From Flavimobilis sp052324925 (GTDB lineage: Bacteria > Actinomycetota > Actinomycetes > Actinomycetales > Cellulomonadaceae): a stretch of DNA of 64,000 bases. The translations under genes and the position numbers were made by a program. The stretch is from assembly GCA_052324925.1 (NCBI GenBank), contig JBQPRE010000001.1. One strand, given 5' to 3'. The notes beneath the pieces are model-generated. The model made no database searches. It was not told where the DNA came from and saw nothing but the letters and a program-made list of their open reading frames with translations. Shown in pieces: positions 8,098 through 15,768 of the stretch; position 1 is the stretch's first letter; every line of letters starts with the position of its first letter.

Positions 8098-8901
8098 ATG
8101 ACGTCTGCTGAGCGACCCGAGACCACGACGACCCCGGCTGACAGGGCTCGTGCCCTGCGAGAGCTGCATGCGGCCCCGGAGATCCTCCGGGTCGTCAACG
8201 TGTGGGACGTCGTGTCCGCGAAGGCCGTGCTCGCGTTGCCTGAGACGCGTGCGCTCGCGACCGCGGGGCACTCGATCGCGGCGACCTTCGGCTACCCCGA
8301 CGGGACGATCCCGTTCGAGACGACGCTCGACATGGTGGGCCGGATCGTCGTGGCGGCAGGCGACATCCCCGTGAGCGCGGATCTCGACAACGGGTACGAC
8401 GACCCGGCTGAGACGACTCGCCGAGCCATCGGCGTCGGCATCGTCGGTGCGAATGTTGAGGACCGCCTGCTGCCGGTCGTCGAGTCCGCGCAGCGCGTTG
8501 CCGCGATCATCGCCGCGGCTGAGGCTGAGGGCGTGCCGTTCGCGCTCAACGCTCGCACCGACGCGTTCGTGCGTGGCGGCGACAAGCCCGTGGCGGAGAA
8601 GATTGCCGACGCGATCGAGCGGGGCCGCGCCTACCTCGACGCTGGTGCTGACATCGTCTTCGTCCCTGGCGTCCTCGATGCGGACGTCACGCGCCAGCTC
8701 GTCGCGGGCATCGGTCACCGCAAGGTCTCGGTCATCGGCCTGCCTGGAGCGCTCAGCGCTGCAGAATACGAAGCGCTCGGGGTCGGCCGCATCTCGTACG
8801 GCCCGACGACGCAGCGGGTTGCTCTCACCGCGCTTCAGGACGTGGCGGCGAGCCTCTACGCCCACGGTGTCATCCCGTCCTCGACGCGCGCGCTCAACTG
8901 A
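8098..8901 (+). CDS. Isocitrate lyase/phosphoenolpyruvate mutase family protein
   Basis: The 267-aa protein belongs to the PEP mutase/isocitrate lyase superfamily of TIM-barrel enzymes that make or break C-C or P-C bonds of oxaloacetate-like substrates. Visible motifs are VVNVWDVVSAKAV, the Mg-binding VSADLDNGYDD at about residues 94-104, NVEDRLLP at about 121-128, and ALNARTDAF at about 148-156. The classical isocitrate lyase KKCGH loop and the methylisocitrate lyase signature are absent, so the reaction cannot be named. It sits between the S8 and CHAT genes with its own apparent promoter. It may be an unrelated housekeeping gene. Confidence 0.82.
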   Translation: MTSAERPETTTTPADRARALRELHAAPEILRVVNVWDVVSAKAVLALPETRALATAGHSIAATFGYPDGTIPFETTLDMVGRIVVAAGDIPVSADLDNGYDDPAETTRRAIGVGIVGANVEDRLLPVVESAQRVAAIIAAAEAEGVPFALNARTDAFVRGGDKPVAEKIADAIERGRAYLDAGADIVFVPGVLDADVTRQLVAGIGHRKVSVIGLPGALSAAEYEALGVGRISYGPTTQRVALTALQDVAASLYAHGVIPSSTRALN

Positions 8902-9016
8902 CGAGCGGGGCGTCGGCTCGCTCCCAGCCGGCTGCGCCCGGCCCGGTGCGCGGCGGAGGTTCCTGCCGAGGGCGCACGGGGGTGGAAGGGTCCAGGGCCG
9001 CTTTTCGCCCGGGGGC

Positions 9017-9022
9017 TAGGCT
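9017..9022 (+). promoter_or_regulatory. Candidate -10 element for the TPR-CHAT gene
   Basis: TAGGCT lies about 45 bp before the proposed start of the CHAT gene. No convincing -35 hexamer is visible 16-18 bp upstream. Such -35-poor promoters are common in actinobacteria. Confidence 0.3.
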
Positions 9023-9067
9023 GACCTTGGCCTTCATCGTCTGGCCGCCCCCGTGCAAGGAGGTCGT

Positions 9068-11662
9068 GTGCTGCCCAGCGAGGATCTGGTCGCGGCGGTC
9101 GACGCCCTGCACGCGCGCGCCAACGACTGCTCGGACCGGGGGCGTCCGGCAGAGGCCCGCGATGTCTTGAACGAGGCACTCGCACTGCTCGGTGAGCCTG
9201 AGGACCCGCACGAGGCCCGGGTGGACGCGACGGCGCTCCCGCGTCCGGTCGCGAGCGTCACCGCGCGTGTGCTCGTCTCGCTCGCGGCGCAGGGCGACGC
9301 ACTCGCGCCGGACGACGCGCTGAGTGAGCGGCGACTCGCGCGGGCACTTGCGCTCGCCGACGCGTCGGGCACGCACGCTGTCGCGCTCACCGTCCACGGG
9401 CAGCGGGGATTGCGCGCGCTACGCGCGGGCGACGCCAAGGCGGCGCTCGTGCACCTCGACGCGGGCGTGGCGCTCATCGACCATGCGAGCCCCCGTGACG
9501 CGGGGATTCTCCTGCTCAACCGCGGGACCCTGCACCTCGAGCGCGGTGATCTCGAGGCTGCAGCCGCTGATCTGGCGCGGTGTGCGCAGGGTGCGCAGGA
9601 CGCGGGCGACCCGATGCTCGTCTTCAAGGCCCGGCACAACCTTGGCTACGCGGAGTTCCTCGCTGGGCGGCTGCCCGAGGCTCTCGATGCGATGCAGAAC
9701 GCCGCGGAGCATCTGCTGCCCGGGCTCGGTGAGACCCTCACGACCATGCCGATCGCTCTCCTCGACCGCGCTCAGGTGCTCTTCGAGGTCGGTCTCCTCA
9801 CGGAGGCCGACGTGCTCCTCACTCAGGCCGCGGAGAGCTTCTCGGCGCGGGGTCTCATGCAGGACCTGGGTGAGGTCGAGGTGCTCCGCGCGCGGTGTGC
9901 TCGGCTGCTCGGACGCCATGAGGACGCGCGGATGCTCGCGAGGCGTGCGCGCCGTCGCTTCGGTGCGCGCGGCAGCACGACCTGGGTCGAGCGTGCTCGG
10001 CTCGTCGAGCTGCGAGCACGCCTGGATCTCGTGCCGGACCCGTCCCCGCGCGCTCGGGCGAGCCTGCGTGCGGTGCGTGATGCTGCCCTCGATCTCGCTG
10101 GTCCGTCCCGTGGTCGTCCGCAGGTGCGTGCCGCGGCGCTCGTCGTGGCGGCCGAGGCCCACGCGCGGCTTGGCGAGCACAGCGAGGCCCGTGCCCTCGT
10201 CGGACGCGTGGCGCGCAGCCGGTGGGGCGGCGCGATCGACATGCGCACGAGCATCGAGGTCGTCCGTGCGCGGTGCGCGTTTGCGGACGGGGATCTCGCT
10301 GCCGGGGTCCGGGCCGTCATCGCCGGGCAGGCGGCGCTCGCCGAGCACCGCACCCAGTTCGGGTCGGTCGAGGCACTGGTGGCGTCGGGTGTCTTCGGAG
10401 AGCGGCTCGCTGAGCAGGACGTCGCGGCCGCGGTGCGTACGGGTGATGCTCGCCGCGTCCTCGATGCTGCGGAGCGCGCCCGTGCGCTCTTCGCGGGCCT
10501 GGCCTCTGTTCGTCCCGCTGACGGGGCCCAGCAGGTTGCCGTCGAGCTGCGACGCGTGAGCGAGGAGCTACGCGTCGCTGAGCCCACGGCTGATCCTCCC
10601 CGGGTGAGAAGCCTTCATGCGCGGACGATCCAGCTGCGTGAGCAGCTGCGCGCCGAGGGCTGGCGTGCAGCGGGTGCGGGGACCGTCCCGCGCGCGACGC
10701 GTGCGGCTGAGGTCGAGCGGGAGCTCCGTGGCGGGCATGCCGCGCTCGCTGAGGTGGTCGTGGTGGGGGGCGAGCTTGTCGTGGCGGTCGTCGACGGTGG
10801 GCGCGCGAGGCTCGTGCGACTCGGTGCTGTGGCGGCTGTGCTCGAGGCGGCGCAGCGACTTCGGGCTGACCTGCGGGTCCTGGCTCGGCCAGGGATGCCG
10901 CCGGCGATGCGACGAGTGGTTGAGGCGTCTGTCGTGCGTCAGGCCGAAGCCGTCGACGCGCTGCTCGTCGTCCCGCTCGGGGTCGACGGGCCGCTCCACG
11001 TGGTGGGGCCCGCCTGGTGCGTGACGCTGCCGTGGGCGACGCTTCCGTCACGTCGTGGGGTAGCGACGAGCGCTGGACCGCGGGTGGACCTCGCTGGGCC
11101 CCGCTCTGCCCGGACCGCGGGACAGCGGGTCGTCGTCGTCGCGGGTCCTGATCTGCACGAGGCGGAACGTGAGGCGTTCGAGATCGCTGCCATGTGGCCG
11201 GACGCCGAGCTTCTCGTCGGGCAGGACGCGACGTGTGCGGCCGTGACGCACGCGTTGCGCTCTGCGGACGTCGTCCATCTCGCGGCGCATGGCACTCATG
11301 CTCCTGAGAACCCGCTGTTCTCGAGCGTTCGGCTCGCGGACGGCCCGTTGCTCGCGCACGAGATCGCGACGGGCCCGGTGGCCGCGAGCACAGTCGTCCT
11401 TGCTGCGTGCGAGGTGGGGGCGGCCTCCGAGCGTGCGGGTGGGCTGCCTCTCGGGCTCGCGAGCGTCCTGCTCGGGCTGGGCGCCGACCATGTCGTGGCG
11501 TCGGTGGCCCCCGTGGGCGACGCAGCTGCGCGCTCGCTCATGACGCGGTTCCATGGGGAGCTCGTCGGGACCGGTGCCGGGATCGCGCGTGCGCTGGCGG
11601 CCGCGACGGAGTCGTCGTCCTCTTCTCCTTTCGTCGCGTTGACGACGTCGCTCACCGTCTGA
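9068..11662 (+). CDS. TPR-CHAT domain protein (caspase-like peptidase)
   Basis: The 864-aa protein starts with an array of tetratricopeptide-like helices at about residues 10-420 (for example GILLLNRGTLHLERGDLEAAAADLARCAQ and ARHNLGYAEFLAGRLPEALDAM). It ends in a CHAT domain at about 600-864. The predicted cysteine-protease dyad is His741 in DVVHLAAHGTH and Cys781 in VVLAACEVGAA, followed by the family segment GLPLGLASVLLGLGADHVVAS. GTG at 9068 is chosen because AAGGAGG lies 4 nt upstream; an in-frame GTG at 9053 precedes that site. CHAT proteins are eukaryotic-separase/caspase relatives, often found with sigma factors, S8 proteases or defence genes. The substrate is unknown, but the domain assignment is firm. 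Confidence 0.9.
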   Translation: MLPSEDLVAAVDALHARANDCSDRGRPAEARDVLNEALALLGEPEDPHEARVDATALPRPVASVTARVLVSLAAQGDALAPDDALSERRLARALALADASGTHAVALTVHGQRGLRALRAGDAKAALVHLDAGVALIDHASPRDAGILLLNRGTLHLERGDLEAAAADLARCAQGAQDAGDPMLVFKARHNLGYAEFLAGRLPEALDAMQNAAEHLLPGLGETLTTMPIALLDRAQVLFEVGLLTEADVLLTQAAESFSARGLMQDLGEVEVLRARCARLLGRHEDARMLARRARRRFGARGSTTWVERARLVELRARLDLVPDPSPRARASLRAVRDAALDLAGPSRGRPQVRAAALVVAAEAHARLGEHSEARALVGRVARSRWGGAIDMRTSIEVVRARCAFADGDLAAGVRAVIAGQAALAEHRTQFGSVEALVASGVFGERLAEQDVAAAVRTGDARRVLDAAERARALFAGLASVRPADGAQQVAVELRRVSEELRVAEPTADPPRVRSLHARTIQLREQLRAEGWRAAGAGTVPRATRAAEVERELRGGHAALAEVVVVGGELVVAVVDGGRARLVRLGAVAAVLEAAQRLRADLRVLARPGMPPAMRRVVEASVVRQAEAVDALLVVPLGVDGPLHVVGPAWCVTLPWATLPSRRGVATSAGPRVDLAGPRSARTAGQRVVVVAGPDLHEAEREAFEIAAMWPDAELLVGQDATCAAVTHALRSADVVHLAAHGTHAPENPLFSSVRLADGPLLAHEIATGPVAASTVVLAACEVGAASERAGGLPLGLASVLLGLGADHVVASVAPVGDAAARSLMTRFHGELVGTGAGIARALAAATESSSSSPFVALTTSLTV

Positions 11663-11691
11663 GGCGCGTCGGTCGGGTCGCCCGACGAGGA

Positions 11692-11720
11692 GGGAGGGCC
11701 CCGCTGCGCAGGACCCTCCC
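11692..11720. terminator. Bidirectional terminator between CHAT and chitinase genes
   Basis: A stem of GGGAGGG (11692-11698) with CCCTCCC (11714-11720) extends by two further G-C pairs with one bulged A. It lies in the 73-bp gap between the two convergent genes. No strong T-run is present on either strand. Confidence 0.5.
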
Positions 11721-11735
11721 CGCATCCCCGTCCCG

Positions 11736-13277
11736 TCAGGAGCAGCTGGCTCCTGCAGTCCACGGGCCCCACTGGCTCGCACCTGGCGTGTCGCCCTGGG
11801 TCCACCACCGTGCTGTCCACACGGTCTCGCCGACGAGCACGGTTGCTCCGCTGACGTAGACGGTCGAGGCGTTCCATGGTGCGGGGCACTCGCCGGCTGG
11901 AGGCAGCGTGGGTGTCGGCGTCGTGGTGGGCTCGGTCGAGAAGTCGCACGGGCCGACGGTGCGCCACGGGCTGTCGGCTGTGCCTGGCTGCTGACCCTGC
12001 GTCCACCAGCGGGCTTCGTAGACCGTGCCGTGGAGGGCGGCGCGTGCGCCGCCGGTGTAGACGGTCGTCGCGTCCCATGCGGCGACGGTGCCGCACGAGG
12101 TCGGGGGTTCGGTCGTCGGAGGCTCAGCGGTGGGAGGCTCGGCCGTCGGAGGTTCCGTGGTCGGAGGTTCCGTCGTAGGCGGATCCGTCGCTGGCGGTGT
12201 CGTGGTCGGAGGGTCGGTCGACGGCGGCGCGGTCGGGGTGCCGTCGGTGTGGAGTCGGTTGCCGAGGGTCGTCGCGAGCGCGTAGCCGTTCGTCGCATCC
12301 CAGTTGACCGACCACGTCATGACGCCGCCGATCGGTCCGTACGGGCGCTCGGGGACGAAGCTGCCGCAGCTCGTGCCCTTCTCGAGGCAGTCGACGGCGG
12401 CGACGACGTTGGCGAGGGGCTGGTAGCCGCCGCCTGCCGCGCGGGGCACGGCAGGAACGCCGATCCCGACCTGGTCGGGCCGGAGGCCCATCTCGAGCAG
12501 GATGCATGACAGCGAGGTGAGGAAGTCGACGGACCCCTGCGCGTAGACCGTCTGGTTGCAGCCCATCATCGATCCCGAGTTGTAGTACTGGACGTTGACG
12601 ATCGTGAGGATGTCGGCGATGTTCTTGGTGAGCCTGTAGTAGCCCATCGTTGTCGCTTGGTAGTCGATCGTCTGCGGGGCCATGCCGATGATGAGGCTCG
12701 GGCCGGCGAGTGCGCGGAGCTCGCGCATGGCCCGGGTGAGGTTGTCGGCATCGATGCCGTGCTCGAGGTCGATGTCGACGCCGTCGAAGCCGTACTCCTG
12801 CATGAGTGCGTAGGCCGAGGAGGCGAGGGCGCTCGCGGCGGCAGGAGAGTTGACGGTGACGTTTCCCTTCTCCCCTCCGATCGAGAGGATGACCTTGCGG
12901 CCCTCGGCGTGCAGGCGCGCGATGTCGGAGGTGAACTCGGCCGTCGTATAGCCGTTGAGCTCTGCGGAAGCGAGGGTGAACGTGATGGCGCCGGTGCGGG
13001 TGGGGTCGGCGTCAGCGAACGCGACGGCGACAAGGTTGTAGGCGGCCGGGATCTCCGTGAGCCGCATCGTCGTCGAGCCGTTGTCAAAGTTGTGCCAGTA
13101 GCCCGTGAGCCATTGATGGGGTGCCGTCGCGTCAGCGTCAGCGGCTGCGGGCTGCGGTGCGGGCGTGCTGGCTGCCGTGGCCGAGCCGGCACCGACAGCA
13201 CCGGCGGTGATGCCGGCGAGTGCGAAGGCGAGCGTCGCTCCGAGGGCGGCGAGCCGACGTTGTGTCGAGGTACGCAT
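11736..13277 (-). CDS. Secreted GH18 chitinase with two chitin-binding modules
   Basis: The 513-aa enzyme is predicted to hydrolyse chitin outside the cell. A Sec signal peptide (MRTSTQRRLAALGATLAFALAG...GSATA) covers about residues 1-35. The GH18 barrel covers about 55-350. Its catalytic DxxDxDxE motif is DGVDIDLE, with Glu172 as general acid, and the substrate-binding segment is SIGGEKGN. Two C-terminal modules of the carbohydrate-binding family 5/12 type follow (WDATTVYTGGARAALHGTVYEARWWTQGQ-like, repeated at the very end). They are joined by Pro/Thr/Glu-rich linkers. The gene converges on the CHAT gene. Its promoter shares an 18-bp block with the tadZABC promoter, so the two may be co-expressed. 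Confidence 0.94.
   Translation of the reverse strand: MRTSTQRRLAALGATLAFALAGITAGAVGAGSATAASTPAPQPAAADADATAPHQWLTGYWHNFDNGSTTMRLTEIPAAYNLVAVAFADADPTRTGAITFTLASAELNGYTTAEFTSDIARLHAEGRKVILSIGGEKGNVTVNSPAAASALASSAYALMQEYGFDGVDIDLEHGIDADNLTRAMRELRALAGPSLIIGMAPQTIDYQATTMGYYRLTKNIADILTIVNVQYYNSGSMMGCNQTVYAQGSVDFLTSLSCILLEMGLRPDQVGIGVPAVPRAAGGGYQPLANVVAAVDCLEKGTSCGSFVPERPYGPIGGVMTWSVNWDATNGYALATTLGNRLHTDGTPTAPPSTDPPTTTPPATDPPTTEPPTTEPPTAEPPTAEPPTTEPPTSCGTVAAWDATTVYTGGARAALHGTVYEARWWTQGQQPGTADSPWRTVGPCDFSTEPTTTPTPTLPPAGECPAPWNASTVYVSGATVLVGETVWTARWWTQGDTPGASQWGPWTAGASCS
12100..12230 (-). repeat. 15-bp repeats encoding a PPTTE/PPTAE linker
   Basis: Tandem near-copies of a 15-bp unit encode the PPTTE/PPTAE hinge between the chitinase catalytic domain and its binding modules. 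The repeat is coding and in frame. Such linkers are prone to slippage and O-glycosylation. Confidence 0.85.
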
Positions 13278-13316
13278 GGGGGTCCACTTCGTCGTGGCGG
13301 AGGGGGGACTCTCGCG

Positions 13317-13345
13317 ACGCTAGGTGGCGCAGGCTCGGGTCACCA
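13317..13345 (-). promoter_or_regulatory. Chitinase promoter with an 18-bp block shared with the tadZ promoter
   Basis: On the minus strand, -10 TAGCGT occupies 13322-13317, with a poor -35 (TGGTGA) 17 bp upstream. The plus-strand block GCTAGGTGGCGCAGGCTC at 13319-13336 matches 17 of 18 bases of 18991-19008 in the tadZ promoter, in the same orientation relative to the gene. The block spans the -10 and most of the spacer. Such placement suits a common activator or a special sigma factor. Confidence 0.6.
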
Positions 13346-13477
13346 GCGGTGCAGGTGAGGGAGAACCCGTCACTTGTCGACGTCCGGTGAGGGAACTCCC
13401 TACGGGTGAACGCTGCGAGTCCCGTGTGACGTGCGTCTGCCGACTTGCCTTGGCTGCCCTCGCGCCTGTAAGTTTCT

Positions 13478-13564
13478 CTCGTTACCCAAGACCGCAGGTC
13501 GTTCATCATGCCCTGGCATGACGAACCGAAGCTCCGCAGAAGCGGGGGCCGGCGCAGGAACGAG
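13478..13564 (+). ncRNA. Candidate L10 leader RNA (autoregulatory)
   Basis: The rplJ 5' region folds into a stem-closed structure. CTCGTT (13478-13483) pairs with AACGAG (13559-13564). An inner arm GTTCATCATGCC (13501-13512) pairs with GGCATGACGAAC (13515-13526) with one mismatch, and there is a further GC-rich hairpin at about 13531-13549. The AGACCGCAGGT...GCGCAGG elements on both sides resemble the known bacterial L10-binding leader. Followed by a terminator, it should let excess L10-(L12) complex shut off rplJL. The family match was judged by eye. Confidence 0.6.
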
Positions 13565-13586
13565 TTCTTGACGGTTGTCCGTCGGT

Positions 13587-13621
13587 GAGCCTCGCGTCTG
13601 CGCGGGGCTCTTTCTCTTTTT
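13587..13621 (+). terminator. Attenuator/terminator upstream of rplJ
   Basis: GAGCCTCGCG (13587-13596) pairs with CGCGGGGCTC (13601-13610), with one G-T pair and a TCTG loop. TTTCTCTTTTT follows, the best U-tract in the window. It lies 44 bp before the rplJ start and directly after the L10-leader-like fold, as expected for transcription attenuation. Confidence 0.88.
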
Positions 13622-13664
13622 CGGGGTGGGCCCGACGGCGGTCACCACCATCGGAAGGATTGCC

Positions 13665-14189
13665 ATGGCGAGGCCGGACAAGGCAGCCGCAGTTGCAGAG
13701 CTCACGGACCTGTTCCGCGAGTCCAGCGCTGCCGTGCTGACCGAGTACCGCGGGCTCACCGTCGCGCAGCTCAAGACGCTGCGTCGGTCGCTCGGCGGCA
13801 ACGCAAGCTACGCCGTGGTGAAGAACACGCTGACCTCTATCGCGGCCAAGGAGGCCGGTGTCGACTTCGACACCGACGCTCTCGCTGGTCCGTCCGCGAT
13901 CGCCTTCGTGACCGGTGACCCGGTCGAGGCGGCCAAGGGTCTGCGTGACTTCGCCAAGGCGAACCCTCAGCTCGTCATCAAGGGTGGTGTCCTTGACGGG
14001 CGCGCCCTGACGGCTGAGGACATCACGAAGCTCGCGGACCTTGAGTCCCGCGAGGTTCTCCTGGCCAAGGCAGCAGGCGCCATGAAGGCGAAGCTGTACC
14101 AGGCTGCATACCTGTTCACGGCTCCTGCATCGCAGGCCGTGCGCACCGTCGACGCCCTGCGCGAGAAGCAGGCCTCGGCCGCTGCCTGA
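13665..14189 (+). CDS. rplJ: 50S ribosomal protein L10
   Basis: L10 anchors the L12 dimers to the 50S stalk base and autoregulates its own operon. The 174-aa protein begins ARPDKAAAVAELTDLFRESSAAVLTEYRGLTV and carries the conserved rRNA-binding NASYAVVKNTLTSIA. Its C-terminal helix for L12 dimers (about residues 140-174) is rich in Ala, Lys and Gln. ATG at 13665 follows GGAAGGA. It is preceded by the leader and attenuator and followed by rplL after 78 bp. rplK and rplA are separated from it by 9 kb of accessory DNA. Confidence 0.97.
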   Translation: MARPDKAAAVAELTDLFRESSAAVLTEYRGLTVAQLKTLRRSLGGNASYAVVKNTLTSIAAKEAGVDFDTDALAGPSAIAFVTGDPVEAAKGLRDFAKANPQLVIKGGVLDGRALTAEDITKLADLESREVLLAKAAGAMKAKLYQAAYLFTAPASQAVRTVDALREKQASAAA

Positions 14190-14267
14190 TCTCCTCCGGG
14201 AGATTCAAGCGCGGCACACCATCCCCACCCCCTGCTTCACGCAGAACTACCGAAAGGAACGCCGATC

Positions 14268-14657
14268 ATGGCGAAGCTCTCCACCGAGGAGCTCATTGAG
14301 GCTTTCAAGGAGCTCACGCTCATCGAGCTCTCCGAGTTCGTGAAGGCATTCGAGGACGTCTTCGACGTCACCGCTGCCGCTCCGGCCGCCGTTGCCGTTG
14401 CTGCTCCTGCTGCTGGCGGCGCCGCTGAGGCCGTTGAGGAGAAGGACGAGTTCGAGGTCGTCCTCGAGTCTGCCGGCGAGAAGAAGATCCAGGTCATCAA
14501 GGAGATCCGCGCGCTCACGTCGCTCGGTCTCAAGGAGGCCAAGGACCTCGTTGACGGCGCGCCGAAGTCCGTCTTCGAGTCGCCCGTCAACAAGGAGCAG
14601 GCCGAGAAGGCCAAGGCTGCCCTTGAGGGCGCCGGCGCCACGGTCACCCTCAAGTGA
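14268..14657 (+). CDS. rplL: 50S ribosomal protein L7/L12
   Basis: L12 forms the flexible stalk that recruits translational GTPases. The 129-aa protein has an N-terminal dimerisation helix pair (STEELIEAFKELTLIELSEFVKAFE). An Ala/Pro-rich hinge follows at about residues 40-58. The globular domain contains EFEVVLESAGEKKIQVIKEIR and LGLKEAKDLVDGAPKSV. ATG at 14268 follows an AAAGGAA site. A terminator follows after 34 bp, separating it from the Tad locus. Confidence 0.98.
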   Translation: MAKLSTEELIEAFKELTLIELSEFVKAFEDVFDVTAAAPAAVAVAAPAAGGAAEAVEEKDEFEVVLESAGEKKIQVIKEIRALTSLGLKEAKDLVDGAPKSVFESPVNKEQAEKAKAALEGAGATVTLK

Positions 14658-14691
14658 TCCGTGCCCTTCGGGGCACACGCTGAACGCGGCT

Positions 14692-14725
14692 GAAGCCCGC
14701 ACCACCGTCTGGTGGTGCGGGCTTC
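14692..14725 (+). terminator. Intrinsic terminator after rplL
   Basis: A perfect 15-bp stem pairs 14692-14706 with 14711-14725, with a GTCT loop. The downstream tract is weak (GTCGTCG). The 167 bp between it and tadC hold no recognisable gene. Confidence 0.88.
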
Positions 14726-14892
14726 GTCGTCGGGCGTTGAGCGGTAGCCCGGGCCTTGAGGGGTAACCCGCGACCCCGAGCCGCGCCCGCACCTCGGAGC
14801 GGTGCCCACACCTCGAGCCGCACCCGGTGCGGCGTTCGGGTGAGGGCCGTTCGCCGCCGTGCGGTTCGTGGGCGGGTGTCAGTGCGGTGGGG

Positions 14893-15762
14893 TCAGATGC
14901 CCATCGAGAGGAACATGGGGACGACGAGCATGATGAGGATGCCGGCGAACATGAGGATCATCGGGAAGAGCAGCTTGCTGCCAGCCTTGTTTCCCTCACG
15001 CTGAACGGCCTGCTTCTTGAGGTGCCAGCTCTCCGTGCTCTGTGCCGTGAGCAGCGCCGGGAGGTCGGCGCCGCCGCGCTGGACCGACTGCACGAGGGTC
15101 GAGGTGAATCGCTTGATCTCGGGCAGCATGCTGCGGGCGCCGAAGGTCTGGATCGCCTCGGTGTCGGGTGTGCCGTTCTGCATGTCGCGGACCGCGAGCT
15201 GCATCTCCTCGTAGAGCACTGTGTCGCCTCCGAGGCTCGTCTGGGTCCATGCCTCGCGCAGGATCATGCCGGCGTTCGTGAGCAGGGCGAGCGACGAGAC
15301 CATCTCGCAAAAGTCGCGGTACATCGCCTCGCCGCGTCGCCGGACGCGGTTCCTCACCTGGTCGCCGTAGTAGTAGACGGCGAGGGCGGTGAGGACGAGC
15401 ATGACGACGAAGAAGCCGAAGGACCCGGTGATGCCGTACAGGCCGAACGACAGCACGAGGAGCGTGAGACCGAACGTCACCTGCTGCGACCGGACCGCCC
15501 GCATGTAGAACTCTGCGTACTGCCGCGTGAAGAGGACGTCCATGAGCTGGCGCAGCTGGAGGTCGCTGCGGGAGCGGAAGGAGTATCCGGTGCGCTCGAG
15601 CAGCTCGTATCCGATCGGGTAGAGGTCCTTGAGGGGGAACTCCTTCTCCGTGATGCCTTCAAAGAGGGGTGCGTGCTTGCGCCCGGCGATGAAGAGATAG
15701 ATCCAGCCGGCGAGAACGATCGTGCCGACGGACATGAGGATGACCTGGGCCGGGGTGAACAT
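14893..15762 (-). CDS. tadC: Tad pilus inner-membrane platform protein TadC
   Basis: The 289-aa membrane protein belongs to the type II/IV secretion GspF domain family. It forms the platform for Tad pilus assembly together with TadB. Hydrophobic segments lie at about residues 6-26, 98-135 and 262-287. The cytoplasmic T2SSF domain between them reads RGEAMYRDFCEMVSSLALLTNAGMILREAW ... GGADLPALLTAQSTESWHLKKQAVQREGNKAGSKLLFPM. It is last in the minus-strand operon, 6 bp after tadB, with a GAGGA site inside that gap. Confidence 0.88.
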   Translation of the reverse strand: MFTPAQVILMSVGTIVLAGWIYLFIAGRKHAPLFEGITEKEFPLKDLYPIGYELLERTGYSFRSRSDLQLRQLMDVLFTRQYAEFYMRAVRSQQVTFGLTLLVLSFGLYGITGSFGFFVVMLVLTALAVYYYGDQVRNRVRRRGEAMYRDFCEMVSSLALLTNAGMILREAWTQTSLGGDTVLYEEMQLAVRDMQNGTPDTEAIQTFGARSMLPEIKRFTSTLVQSVQRGGADLPALLTAQSTESWHLKKQAVQREGNKAGSKLLFPMILMFAGILIMLVVPMFLSMGI

Positions 15763-15768
15763 GTGTCC

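Noticed and set aside
12100..12230. Tandem repeat considered as non-coding satellite
   Set aside because: It encodes the Pro/Thr/Glu linker of the chitinase in frame.
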